64,000 bases of DNA. It comes from Deuterostichococcus epilithicus (Eukaryota; Chlorophyta; Trebouxiophyceae; Prasiolales; Stichococcaceae). The stretch is from the NCBI GenBank assembly GCA_033439295.1, contig JAVTLE010000001.1:558001-622000 (forward strand), written 5' to 3'. Positions 21,401-33,600 of the stretch are shown piece by piece; the stretch's first letter is position 1; every line of letters begins with the position of its first letter. The notes under the pieces were generated by a model. It was given only the letters and a program-made list of their open reading frames with translations. It had not been told where the DNA came from and did not search any database. The position numbers and the translations under genes are program-made.

Positions 21401-23196
21401 GAGACCCTAAGCTGGGACCCTGACTTGCCGCTCCCCTCACGATTCCTGACATACGAAAACGGATGTCGCGCCTTCCACCGCAGCATGGTTCCCAGCATGG
21501 TGTGCGACCCTGGATTGAGTGACGACCCTGAATGGACTGACGGCCCTGAATCGCCCAATGGGCCTGGAGTGTCGCAACCCTCACGAGTCTTGACATCCAA
21601 TGCCGGACGTCGCCGCCATCAGCCTTCTACAGTGGCTTGGTGCTCAGGCATGGAGAACCAGGCCCCCAAGTTTTAGTTTCCCCAGTCTCGTGCAAACCTG
21701 CGTTCCCTCGAGTCTGACGATGCAGATTTCTGTCCGCCCTCGCGCCGCATGTTCGGCGCTCGCCGCGGGAGCAATTTCGTGGACACTCAAATTACTGCGT
21801 CGTTAGTGCATTACTGCCGCCTTTGAGCTGCCATGCAGTCATCCTGCCAGTCTCATCAGATGAAGCAGATGAGTTTGACGCAGACCCAACTTTTTTTGGG
21901 ATTGTATCAATTAATTGATTGATCTCATATGAAATTCAACAACCTGCAGATGGGCATCCTGCCGTATGCGGGCGTAGACATCGCAACGTTCGAGCTGCTG
22001 AAGCAGCGGCTGCTGGAGGAGTACGAGGGCCGGCCGCCGCCGCCCGCCGTGTTTGCCGCCGGCATGCTGTCTTCCTGCGTCGCGCAGTTCGTGTCCTACC
22101 CGCTCGCCCTCGTCCGCACCCGCATGCAGGTAAGAGAGGGAAAACATACGGGAAAGAAATAGAAATATATGAAAGGAAATAGGGGTGCTTCCCTGCCCTT
22201 TCCATTGGCGGCCGCGAGTTGCAGGTGTGGATGACCATGGGCTCACTGTGACCGCTGTGGTGCTCGCTGGGATCGGCTGCATCAACACTGGGTGGGGTGT
22301 GCCCACAGCAGCCGTCCAATCGGAGCCCAGGCGGCAGGACTCACCGCGGAAGAACGCGGCACACCCGGCAGGCCCTGCCGCGCGGTCTTGGGCGCCAGCC
22401 ATTCCCAAATGGCTTCGCCCGCCCCGCAGCATGCCATGTTGTGCGAGCTTTGTGACCCGACGGTGCCGGTGCCCCCTGCTTCGCCAGGCGCAAGGCGTTG
22501 GCGGCGCCGTGCTGAAGTATAACGGCATGTTGGACGTGGTCACCAAGACAGTGCGTCACGAGGGCTTCTTCGGCCTGTACAAGGTGCAGCTGCTGTCGCT
22601 TGACGAGCTTTCAAGCTACCTTTCGTAACTGGCGCCGCCCTCGGTTCGTGCGGCCGCCATTGCAGCACCGTGGCTATTCTGGTGCTGTTCTCCGTGACTA
22701 TATGGGCGTGGAGCACACCGCTGCCTGAGTGTGTCTTGCAGTACCTTCTCTCTTTGGGTGGGCATGACCTGCGTGCTGTAGCGCATGGCTTCAGTTTCGA
22801 TGCCATGCTGCCGCAGCAATGATGTCAGCTGCGATCCTAAAGTTTCCGTTGGCTGTGCGTGCAGGGGGTGCTGCCGAACCTATTCAAGCTGGCGCCGGCC
22901 GCCGGCATCAGCTGGTTCACCTTCGAGGTGCGGCCGAGGCCTGCGCTCACACGCAGACTGACTCATGGCCCAGAGCCCATACTTTCTGCAGTGCCTATGG
23001 ATCACCGCGGCCGTGCCTGATGCCTCTGCTTTCTGCAGCGTGCATCTACAAAAGTCAGGCCTCGTTCTGACATGAGTCCCCACAGTAGTCGTGCCCTGCA
23101 TGACGACACTTTTTCTATAGAAAGAGCTGACATCGGCCGCTGCTGGGTGTCACACAGGAGGTCAAGCGGCAACTCGGTGTCGACGTCAACTCCTGA
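17750..23196 (+). CDS. SCaMC-type mitochondrial carrier (ATP-Mg/Pi carrier family, SLC25)
   Basis: Core exons: 19234-19336, 19709-19773, 20053-20113, 20485-20660, 21246-21389, 21950-22129, 22488-22583, 22865-22927, 23158-23196 (927 nt, all phases agree, stop TGA). The three carrier signatures are [32 protein letters not shown] and [11 protein letters not shown]; other landmarks are [20 protein letters not shown] and [20 protein letters not shown]. This order and wording fit SCaMC/APC carriers, which exchange ATP-Mg for phosphate across the inner mitochondrial membrane. Upstream, an exon to 18725 joins in phase 0 and encodes a Pro/Ala/Gln-rich region with a long Gln run. No EF-hand was seen, unlike animal SCaMCs. 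The Gln-run frame and the frame that reaches the donor differ by one base, probably at the ggggg near 18630, so a slip or a small intron is likely. No start ATG was found; 17750 is a guess. Single Ns lie at about 17871, 17884 and 18398. Confidence 0.85.
18397..18443 (+). repeat. CAG run (polyglutamine) in the carrier's N-terminal exon
   Basis: About fifteen CAG codons, one containing an N, in the N-terminal low-complexity exon of the carrier gene. Confidence 0.9.
20387..20460 (+). repeat. decayed copy of carrier exon 4 start
   Basis: The copy starts after its own gcgcag acceptor and reads [20 protein letters not shown] like the real exon at 20485, then MVLKP and a stop. Identity over about 65 bases is very high, so this is one of the youngest echoes. 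It abuts the telomere-like stretch that follows. Confidence 0.9.
20452..20480 (+). repeat. telomere-like CCCTAAA stretch
   Basis: Sequence aaaccctaaactctaaaccc, two-plus units of the plant/algal-type CCCTAAA telomere repeat, sits exactly between the decayed and the real copy of the carrier exon. It directly precedes the real acceptor (aaaaccgcag). Confidence 0.8.
20731..20890 (+). repeat. two decayed copies of carrier exon 4 end
   Basis: The real exon ends [11 protein letters not shown] at 20660. Copy one (20731-20780) reads [12 protein letters not shown] plus a gtgcgg donor. Copy two (20848-20890) reads [10 protein letters not shown] plus gtgcgg. All are in tandem and same orientation. Confidence 0.85.
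21437..21730 (+). repeat. tandem units carrying decayed copies of carrier exon 5 end
   Basis: The real exon ends [12 protein letters not shown] at 21389. Copies lie at 21455-21507 ([12 protein letters not shown]) and 21590-21652 (AFYSGLV-like). The spacer also repeats: ccctcacgattcctgacat and ccctcacgagtcttgacat start 141 bases apart, with a weaker third start near 21708. So the whole unit of about 130-140 bases was copied in tandem. Confidence 0.75.
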
Positions 23197-24641
23197 TTGG
23201 GGTCTGTCTGGGGTGATCCCCTGCCAGAGGCGAGGACGGCAAGCCGTGGCGAGCGCGCCGTCGTGGCGGTGTCGCACCACTGCTATGCTGCTGGGCGACA
23301 GGTGCTCAGTCGCGCAAATCTTGCCGTGACGTGTGTCTTAGCGCTGACTTCAGACATACAGCACATGGCGGAAGGTAGCGTGTGACGATATTGAGGTAGT
23401 GGCACCCTCAGGAGTTGCTGCACATGTTGTTTACCAAATAGTGCAGGGGTACCCCCTTCGGGCGTCGCCGCAGGGGGGAAGGGGGAGCTTAGATAGGAGT
23501 TTCGTGCGGAGCTGCTGCAAGCAACAGCAATTCGAGATTGCAAAGCGGCTTGAGATTGAGCATGCACATTGCCGAGTGTTCGAGCTCATATCTTCATTCG
23601 TCCGGTCAGCGGGTACCTACATTTCGCAGGCATGCAACGTCCATGAGCTCAAACTGCAGGGAGGCCCAGCTGCACATTGCTGCATATAAAAATCGTTGCC
23701 AGTCGAACATCAAAATTTGATAATCACTTGCTAAGGGTTCCATACAGCAACTTGCCTACTGTGCAGAACTCCTGTAATTCTCCCTGAAGCAAGTGGCTGT
23801 CGCCTCACAGGCCACACATTTTCAGTCTGCGGCACGCCCATATTTCAGGGCGGCCGCAGCACCAGCTGTTGGCGCATGGTCACAAGTGCCAAGCAAGTGG
23901 CCTAGTGTGTCGAAATGTCTTCGAGCTGCAGCGCCGTGGTGGTCAAGCAGAATCAATGCTCTTCGCCGTCAGTGTACTGCGCTGCCCGCACATGTGCACG
24001 AAGTGCAGCATCGTTGGTGGACTGGGTGCAGCCAGGGCGCTGCTGGTGGGACCCGCTGCCGAGCTCGGCCCCGACTCGACTTCCAGCACCCAGGCACCGC
24101 CGCGGCGGAGGCCCAGCGCCGGCGGGTCACCAAGCAACTACGAGTTCCGCTTCTCGAGGGCTTCCAAGGGCGGTGTCGCGCTGAGCCGCCGCGGCCTGTG
24201 CGGCGGCGGCAGCTGCCTGTGCTGCGACGACTGCCTGCTGCCTGCCCCCGACGCCACCGGGGAATCTGGCTCTGTCTCGGGGCTGGCGCTGCGGCTGCTT
24301 GAGCGCTGCCGGCAGGTCGGCTCCGCAGTGCTGAGCACCTGCGGATCGGAAGCGATGAGGTCTTTAGAGCGCTGCGGAGCAAGGGGGGCAGGCCTGCACC
24401 TCAGAGCGACTGCTGCTGCCGCTGCACCATCACCAGCTGCACCACAACAGGCCACGCAGTTTAATGCATGGCGCTGTGCAGTGACTGCCGAGATTTTCAG
24501 GCTTCGCAACCTCCTGCCGTGATGTGAAGCCACTGCTCGCATGTTGCGCATCAACAGTCCATCCACTGGATGCATGTCACGAATTGCATGTCACGGGATA
24601 GTCAGCCCCCACTGAAGCCACGCCGCCGGTTTTGCAGGGCG
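23197..24641. other. convergent intergenic region (carrier / SYLF)
   Basis: About 1.4 kb between the carrier stop and the SYLF stop. Both strands are open across about 24.1-24.5 kb: plus 23869-24522 and minus 24575-24138, the latter ending in a Ser/Pro-rich stretch after a cag acceptor. Neither shows a family motif; the minus one could be an alternative last exon of the SYLF gene. Confidence 0.35.
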
Positions 24642-26661
24642 TCAGTCTCGCAGACTCGCCTTGGGCTCTGGCGACGGGACCGGAGGGCTGTCTGGCCCTT
24701 CGCTGCCGCTGCCGCTGTCGCCGCCGGCGGTCGGGGAGGTGAACTCCGGGAAGGAGGCCAGCGGCGAGGTAGGGCTGCCGGACTGCCGCCGCCGCCGCCG
24801 CTGCGCCTTCCTGCTGCCTCCGCTGACCGCCGCCCGGTGCTGCGCAGCCAGCGCAGTCAACACGGCGTACAGCGGGCCGAATTCGAAGGGCGGCGAATGC
24901 TGTCCCTCCAGGATACCTGCACGAGTTTCATGTGACAGCCTGTCAGGATGATTGCTGGTGGGCCAATGGCCCTTTGCGAGAACCTGTGCAATGCTCACAG
25001 AAACGACTGGCAAAGCATCGGCCATGGGATCAAGCGTTGTTTTCGAGCAGCACAATCCCCATCAGCAGCAGCCGTACCTGAGGCTGTGGCCCCATGGCCG
25101 TAGACTGCCTCATTCATCCGCTGATCCGCTGACATGATGCTGCCTGCGGCATGTAGAAGCACAGGCTCGGCAGCCAGTTGAGTGTCAGGACGATCCGGAC
25201 AGTGAACACCTGCAAGATCTCGTCTGCTGCAGAACCTAGCCGAACTGCAACGTGCGAGCGCCCGTCCAGGGTAGGGTGTCTGAGGATGCTGGGTTTTTGC
25301 TCACAAGATATGAAATCTGCACACCTTTCAGCGACAGGTCGAAGAGTGCTCCGTCACCGATGGAGAAGGCGACAGGCGCCGACGCACGCTGCAGCGCGCC
25401 GCTCGCTAACCGCGGCGTGTCCACTGTGTCCTCATCCACGACCTGCAGTTTTGGATCGGATTGCAGGTCACATCGTTTCCGCGATTCCACAGCTCGCTCC
25501 AGTTGGTTCTCACACCGGTGGATTGAACTGCTACCTCACCTGGAGTCCTCCCCCCTGGGGCCTGCGGCGCGCCGCGGCGGCAATTGCAGCTGCACTCAGG
25601 GTGGTCCGCGAGCATCTATCGAGTAGGGGGCCCTGCCCAACCCCTCCCACCCAACATTGATAGCAGCCATTTACGCACCTCGCAATCGCGCCCAATGATG
25701 AGGCTGCCGTCGATGCTGAGGTCCAGTTCGGTGCGCTTGAAGGGCTCCACTTGGCCCTGGTTGCCCAGCACCAGCACCGTCTCCAGGCTGTCGTAGCCTG
25801 CAGCAGAGCAATGTCAGCATTGATATGACAGTGTTGTGAAAGATTGACTGAAGCAGCATTGGTGCATGCGCTTTATCCAATAGCGACAGGGCCATCAGCC
25901 TTAAGTAGCGGGCAAGCTTTGGCCGGCACATTTCTGGCAGAAGTCTCTCCGGCATCAGAGGCTGTGCGTGGCACGACTTCCAATGAGGAGACCTTCTAAG
26001 GCACACGGCTGGCCGACACCGCACCGACTGTGAGGCCCAGCCCGAAGTTGTTTATCCGTACGAATGTGGGCCCTGACCACTGGCAGTCGGCGCCGAGGCC
26101 GGGCCCATCCACGTCCGCTGCACGCTTGCCCAGCCGCTGGATGACGCAGCCCCAGCCATGCTCGAAGGAGATGCCCAGGCCGCCCTTTGTTGTGAACAAG
26201 AACGCCAGGCCCTGCAGCATTGAGTGCTCGTCATCCTGTGCGACTTGTTTGCACGCCAGTATCCGAGTGTCATACGGTTACATTGCAGATGCTGAAGCAG
26301 GGCCTACCCTACCCAGGCTCACGAAGCAATGGTAACACCGGCAGATTGCACCCAGCATGCGGTATTTCGTTCATCCACGAGCTTGCTCGCGATTTCCTCT
26401 TGTCTCCGCATATGGACTCCATGTGAGTCATGCGCCGACAGGGTTGAATCCGTCTGTGCTGCCTCTTGCCTGCGCATGGGCGATGTAACTGGTAGGCAGC
26501 GGATGCTCCTGCTGCGGCGGGCTGCCAGCGCCGCCGCGTGCCGCCAGGCGCTGCACCAGCGTCGCCGCCGCGTGCGCACACTCCCGCAGCTCCGTCTTGC
26601 TGCGGCTGTCTGTGTGCAGTGGCAGACCGTCTTTTGTGCTGCCGCCACCCGCCTGGAACGC
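24642..26661 (-). CDS. SYLF (Ysc84-type) domain protein, 5' end unresolved
   Basis: Exons on the minus strand: 26661-26470, 26211-26025, 25797-25679, 25442-25325, 24916-24642. Phases agree throughout. The domain runs LRECAHAAATLVQRLAARGG, LPTSYIAHAQGLAFLFTTKG, ISFEHGWGCVIQRLGKR, QWSGPTFVRINNFGLGLTVG, LETVLVLGNQGQVEPF, VDTPRLASGALQRASAPVAF and FSIGDGALFDLSLKG. That is the SYLF order; in yeast and animals this lipid-binding domain binds phosphoinositides and actin. The C-terminus is Ser/Pro/Gly-rich, ending EPKASLRD at TGA. The first intron has a classical GC donor (cag|gcaaga). A start codon lies further up, perhaps in the frame around 26.7-26.85 kb, but I could not fix it. Function in algae is not known to me. 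Confidence 0.78.
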
Positions 26662-27671
26662 CTGCAGATCACAATCGATCGAATTTATGTATCCACGCCC
26701 TTGTTAAGCATCTGCCAGACATGACTGCCCCCCTGTCCTGCTCCTTCAACTACATCCGCAAAATGATCGCGCGTGTACGCTTGCCATAGAACACGTTGCA
26801 ATGGCATGCGCTCCTCCGCTGGAAGGTACACCCTCAAGCTTGGGCCGGTCCGCTGCGGCGCATGTTTTGCAGCTGTCGACCAGCAGCCCGCAGATTTGCG
26901 GTGGCTTGATGCCGTCAGTCTTGCAGTACATGCCCAAGCCCAGCGAAAGATTGTTTTGGAATCAAAGACTCCGCCGACCGCAAAATCATGCATGCGGGGG
27001 TCCCTCTGCGGTTCCGCAAGCACGCTGACTGGACACGCCTGATGAAGCTGATTCCTTTGCCCGAGCGTCACAGGACGGCCGCCGAGTGCTTTGACATGAG
27101 GCTCGCGCCGAGATGCGAGATCAACAATTGTTGCTTACCTTTAGCGCGCTCCACATGACGACGTGACAGTGAACTCGCGTCTGAAGGCGCGTTGCTTGAT
27201 TCTACACCAGGCCGCATGCGCCGGCGCGTGGCTGGGTGTGTAGTGTAGAGTCCAATCAAGGAGCCAGTATGCTCGGGCTGTGCAACCTGGCGCCGTTGTG
27301 GCTGCGCAACCGCCGGCTGAACACTGTTTGCGCAACAGCTGGAGCCACTGTACATTCGAATATTGCAATGCACGTGCGGAGGGTTTTGTGGCCACCTGCA
27401 TCTCCAGATCGTCCCGATGCAATGGAGGGCAGCTGCGTGTTTTTGAGCAGATCGTAGAGCAATCATACTATAGCTTTAGGCTGCTGACGTGGTCTGCACA
27501 TTTTACGCGCAATACGATCAAGTCCGAAACTGGATGCAGGTTGGGCAAGAAGACTTCCGAGACCCAGCCCTGGTGCTTTATGAACGATCTCAATTGAATC
27601 AAAGGCTGACGGAATGACTGAACAACTGTGCTGCTGAGCTGCACGCTGTGCAAATCGGATCATGCAGCTCG
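26662..27671. other. divergent region upstream of SYLF and topoisomerase genes
   Basis: About 1 kb that should hold the missing 5' exon of the SYLF gene (minus) and the promoter of the topoisomerase gene (plus). Minus-strand frames at 26.69-27.07 kb are open but not recognisable. No repeat was seen. Confidence 0.4.
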
Positions 27672-30600
27672 ATGCAACGAGTGTGCCGCCGTTCGACGCG
27701 ACTTGTCAGCGCCGGCAGTGGCACAGCTGCCCGCCTCAAGTACTGTATTGGTGGTCCTGCAACCGCTGCTGACTCGCCACATCATCTCACCCGCACCTAC
27801 GGCATGGCGCAGCTCCTGACGAGCATGTCGGTGCCGGCTGCGACGGTGCGTCCTGCCAGTTGCCGGCCAGCAACCGGCAAAGGGAGTGGCACTCAGGGTG
27901 CAGCACCGTGGCTGTCGCTTCTGCGGACCACAGGTCACCTGCAGCCTGCAGCCAGCCTGTGGCGACCAGGCAGCGGAGCCACCCGGATGCCATTTGCCAC
28001 GGCAGCTACAGCGGCAGCCAAAACCACCGGAGACAGGTCGCTGGCAGCGCCGCCAGACGCAGCGACGATGCTGCAGGGCGGCTTGGTCGTCGTGGAGTCG
28101 CCGGCAAAGGCGCGTAAGATCCAGCAGTACCTCGGCGACAAATTTACGGTGAGCGCCTTGCTATTCATGAAGCCGCTGTGGAAGCGCACCCTGGTGCAAG
28201 CACTGTGCTCATAGCTGTGAGTCGGGGAAATAATCGTAGCGCTAGGTCGCTGACGGGTTGCAGCTGTGCCATCCTAATCCCATCTGCTGCTGCATTCCGA
28301 ATGCTTGTGATCCTCTGCACGTGGCGTGAAGTGACATTGGCGTACTCTGCTGCCATGGTTGTCAAGTCACTCCTGCACCAGCAGCGGGTCGTCGGTGCAT
28401 CAGGTGGCCTAGCGGCCGTGCAGAGCATGCCCCCCCCACTTCGGTGCAACCCTGTGCACAGGGTCACGCCGCCGGATGCAAAGAGCATTTGAATACGACA
28501 CCCTTCAATTCCCTACAGGTGCTGGCGTCGTACGGCCATGTGCGCGACCTGCTCAACAAGGCTGGCTCCGTCAAGCCGGAGGCGGGCTTCGAGCTGGTGT
28601 GGAGCACCGACGCTTTTGCCTCCAAGCGCGGCCTGGCGGAAATCACGGCGGCGGCGGCGGCGGGGCGGCCGAAACGCCTGGTGCTTGCGACGGACCCCGA
28701 CCGCGAGGGCGAGGCTATCTCCTGGCACGTACTGCAGGAGCTGGAGGTGAACTCCCCTGCACACTGCAACGGCACGAATACTACAAAGGGAAAGTCCTTG
28801 GACATGCAGCTGCATGCTGGGGTGCTGGACCGTGAAGGCGGTTCCGTCACCTGGCAATGCTGCAGGGCATCCCCTGGGCTGTCCACCTTCACTATCTCAG
28901 ATTGGATACTGTATCGGGCTTGCAGCCGCATCCTACCACTTGCATCGCTCTCGCAGGCTTGCTGCACCTCTTTCCCCTTGTCGTACTGCTGCCGAGGGCC
29001 TCGCAGGACCTCGCATGCTTTGGCAGAGAGCGGATAACCCAGTGTCAGCCCTCAGGCTGAGGAGCGGCCGGCATAGCTGACAAACGGTACCTGCACCAAT
29101 GTTTTTCCCGTACGGCTACCCTCACACCGAGTTCCAGGCTTCCGGCTTAGCGCTTCGGGCATTGAGCAGCCTCCGCACTGACCCTCGTCCGCCCTGGCGC
29201 TTCCGCCGGCGTACAGCCTCCGCACTGACCATACTGCTGAGGCTGCCCCGCAGGCGGCGGGGCTGCTCCGGGGTGTGGACGTTCAGCGCATCACCTTCGT
29301 GGAGGTCACGAAAGCCGCTGTCCTGGCGGCGCTGGCAGCGCCGCGGCCGCTGGCGGCGCCGCTGATAGACGCCTACCTCGCGCGCCGCGCCCTGGACTAC
29401 CTGTTGGGGTTCAACCTCACGCCCGTGCTGTGGCGCAAGCTGCCCGCCGCAAAGTCTGCCGGTGCGTCGCTATGCGTAAGCTCGTCTCTGCCTGTCTGCT
29501 GAGAGACCCACCTCACACCCGTGCTGTGGCAGGCACACAGGTGCATCTTGTTTGCCTGCAATTGATGTGAACGACCTGACTGCATGTCTAGGGGTCCACC
29601 TTGCGCCTGTGCTGCGGCGCAAGCAGCCGATTCTGCATGCGTCTTCAGACATGCATTCCACATTTGATGGTGGTGCTCCAACCTCGTCGCATGCCGTGGT
29701 TCGTGTCCATCGTGTCGGGCGCTTGGCAGATTTTCGAGCGCGCTGGCCTGCACTGGTGTCACTGAAGCATTGAAGCACTGAAGCACTGGTGTCACTGAAG
29801 CATTGAAGCACTGAAGCACTGGAGCACTGAAGCACTGAAGCACTGGTGTCACTGAAGCATTGAAGCACTGAAGCACTGGTGTCACTGAAGCAACAGGGTG
29901 CTGTTTCCAAGGGACTGCCGAAGGAATGACCCTTCCGACTTACCTGCGGTGCCAGGGCGGGTGCAGTCGGTGGCGCTGCGGCTGGTGGCGGAGCGGGAGA
30001 GCGAGATCCAGGTGTTCACGCCGCAGCACTACTGGACCGTGGGGGTTGCGCTGCAGACGGCCTCTGGCGCAACTCTGCAGGTGGGGCTGCCGCTGCAGCC
30101 AGCGCAATTCCACAAGCAAATTCCCTGCATTCTGGTCTGTAACGCACATCCAGCCACGGCAGGCGTGAAGCCCCCTGATCCAAGGCACTGACCTGCAGGC
30201 CGCTGGAGGAACAGCGACATAATGTCCGTTGCATCTGATGGACCATTGCATTGCACTTCTGCAGGCGGCGCTGACGCGGCTGGACGACCAGAAGGTCACC
30301 CGGCAGGGCTTTCCCACGGAGGCGGCGGCGACTGCTGCAGCCGAGCGCATCGCCGCCGCACAGCTGCGCGTCGCCTCCCTGTCGGCCAAGGTCCGGTGAC
30401 GCCCATGGCCTGCGCAGTTTGCACCGGTCGCATTGCAAGTCATGTCAACGCCTCGACTGGCAGGCGGGAGGTACACCAGCATGGCGCAGGGACGAGTGCG
30501 GACTCCTTCATGCCCGGCATTGCTGGCTGCAGCTCACCTCACAGTGGGAAGGGGTTCGGCTGCAGCATTGTGAAACGAGGTGCAAATGCGCTCATGTACG

Positions 30601-33600
30601 TCGCAGAAGATGTTCCGCCGCTGCTCACCCTGGGGGCCTTGTTCGTTGCTGCAAACATCGGGACGGTGGCGCTGCGCAGGAGACGCAGCGCAACCCGTCG
30701 CCGCCGTTCACGACGTCCACCCTGCAGCAGGCCGCCAACCAGCGGCTGGGCATGGGCGCCGCGGCCACCATGTCGGCGGCGCAGACGCTGTATGAGGGCG
30801 GCGGCGGCCTAGGTGACTAATCTCGAAGCTACAGATAATCAAGGACTGTTTTCCCATGCAGAGAACATAGAGCACGTGGTGCAGCTTCGAAGACGCCTCC
30901 CGCCACACTTTTATGTCGCCCATTATTGGCTGGGATACAAGCGAGGCTTTACGTTCGCCGAAATCGGGGGCCCTTGCCTGGAGCCTTGACCACGGCTGGT
31001 TTAAACCGTGGCTAGAGGTCGGGGTTGTAATGGCGAACGCATTGTGCAACTGCGGCTGCAGGCGAGGGCGTCATCACCTACATGCGCACCGACGGCGTGC
31101 AGCTGTCGACGGAAATCATCCAAGCGGCCCGCGCCTACGTGACCAACACCCACGGGCAGGATTACCTGCCTGCAGAGCCGCGCGTCTACAAGTGCGCTCT
31201 TCTGCCTGACCTGCTTTGCAGGAGGCCTTGGGGCACATGGACCTGGCTTGCCCGCATGGTGCACAACCATGTGGCGATTTGGCATGGAGGGAGCGTCTGT
31301 GTGCTGCTATCGTGTGACATGCTAGTCGCACAGCGGTGGGCTTGGAAGCTGCAGGCATCAGGGTTTCCTAAGAGAACTTGACACTGATAGAGCCTGAGCA
31401 TTGCAATTGGCGGCCGCTGTGTGGTTCCCGCAGCAGCGAGTGTGCTGCGCCTGCCTCAGCGATGTCAATTCATCACCTTCCCGTGTTGCCCACCTCTCAC
31501 ATGCTTCCGCATCCCTGATGATGTCGATGTCGTCTTGGGACGCAGGACCAAAGCAAAGAATGCACAGGAGGCACACGAGGCAGTGCGGCCGACTGATGCG
31601 GCGCGGGTGCCGGATGCGCTGCCGGTGACTGAGTCACGGCTGCGGCGGCTGTACGACCTGATCTGGCGCCGCACGCTCGCCAGCCAGATGGCCGCCGCCC
31701 GCATCCGGCAGGTGAGGCGAGGTGCTCTGTTGTCGTCTGCGATGCGGCCGCTGCAGGCGGCGCGCAGCGAAGGCCCAGCAGCGAATGCCTCCTCTCCGCT
31801 GCTGTTTTCATGTTGACGAATTTGCCTGCTGCTGGCACCTGGCACGCTGTAGCATCGAGAAGGTCACAAGAAAGGGTGACAAGGCACTGTAGCAAGTCAG
31901 GCAGGCGCTGTCCTGAACCCTGCAATCGAGCTGCCAGGTGGGTGTGGATGTCGAGAGCGAGGCGGGGGACATCGCTCTGCGTGCAACTGGTAGCCAGGTT
32001 GCCTTTCCGGGCTTCCTGGCCGTGTGGGGCGGCAGCGGCGGCGAGGCGGAGGTGGCCGCAACAAATGGAGCCGAGGACGAGCCAAGCCCCGGCGACAGCG
32101 ACGGCAGCGCCGGCGAGGGCAACCTCAGGGGCAGCACGGCCGCGGCGGCGGCCGTCATCGCTGGCCTGCAGGCACTGTAGTGTGTGGACTGCGTCGCTGA
32201 TGTGAAGGCGCTCGTGCCGAGCAATTGCGCTCGTGTCAAGCACTGGGGTCTGCTTGAGCTCCAACCTCGCCCGACCATGCCGCGGCCACCCCCGCTCCAC
32301 AGATGGCAATGTCCTCAGCAACAAGGAGGGAGGAAACAACCCAACGTCTTTGAGCTTTTGGAGTGCAGGAGGGCGAGGCGCTGACGGCAGTGGATGTTGC
32401 GGCCCAGCCACATGCGACGGCGCCGCCGCCGCGCTTCACGGAAGGCAGCCTGGTGAAGGCGCTGGAGGAGCGGGGCATCGGTCGGCCCTCCACCTACGCG
32501 CCCACCCTGCAGCTGCTGCAGGTGGGAGGAGCCACCTCGGGGACCATTGACATGCCGGCGTCGAGCATGGTACAGCCACCGTGGAGTCGGTGGAGGCATG
32601 GGGGGAAGTGACTGGCGGCTATGCTCCTGCAGACTCATCGCTGCAGCCGGCGCCTGACGGCTCAAGGGACGAGATTCGCCAACCGTCGAGTGTCGCTTTG
32701 CTGCAACTTCCAGCATCACCCGTCGCCAGACCCTTGAGCCAGACGCGCAGACGTCATGACGAGCTGCTCTGCGCCGCTTGTAACCCCTTCTGCACGTATG
32801 GTGCGCAGACGCGTGGCTATGTGAGCCGGCAGGGGCGGGCGCTGCGCGCGGAGCCGCTGGGCCGTGTGCTGACCGCCTTCCTGACTTCCTACTTTCCCCG
32901 CTACCTGGACTACGCCTTCACTGCGGACATGGAAGCGCTTCTTGATGCAGTCTCAGGTGCGGTGATGTCGATCCTTTCAAACTGGTTTGACGTGGTCCTT
33001 TCTGATGTTCTGCTTCATGGGCTGCCTGGATTACGGGTCACGGCAGACGGGAGGCGCTCGTTGATGCTGCTTTGGGCGCGGCTGCTTCGGGTTTGCTCGT
33101 CCATCCCAGCCCTGCTTTTTGGACGGGCTCTGTCGCAGGACCCTCGGGATTCCCTGAAGCGTCCTGCCCGCCGCCCGCTTTGGCACCACCGCGCGCCACT
33201 TGCAGAGATGTGTGGGCCCCTGCACGCGCTTCGTCCGCCTGGGGCTTGTGCTCCTTGGCAATGCCATACTCCATCTGCAGTTGCGATCCGGGTGCGTGCG
33301 CTTCAGCGTGCTGCAAGCCCTGCCCGTGCTGACGCGGTGTGTTCCCGTCACTGTGCAAAGACGGGCGAACCGAGTGGCGCGGCGTGCTGGCCGACTTCTG
33401 GGGCCCGTTTGAGGAGACGGTGGCGGGCGCGCTCGAGGTGCCGGTGACAGAAGTGATCGACCATCTTGACGTGCTGCTGGAGCCGATGCTGTTCCCGGCG
33501 CCTCGGGTGAGCAAGTGACTGCGGCGACGGTCCAACACAGGGAAGTCACAGAGCAATGGCTTCTGCAAGGCGCCGCGAGGGCTGCAGACGGCATGTGTTG

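Noticed and set aside
24138-24575. Minus-strand Ser/Pro-rich frame as the last exon of the SYLF gene
   Set aside because: The SYLF frame already ends in a stop at 24642 with correct phase; a donor before that stop was not evident.
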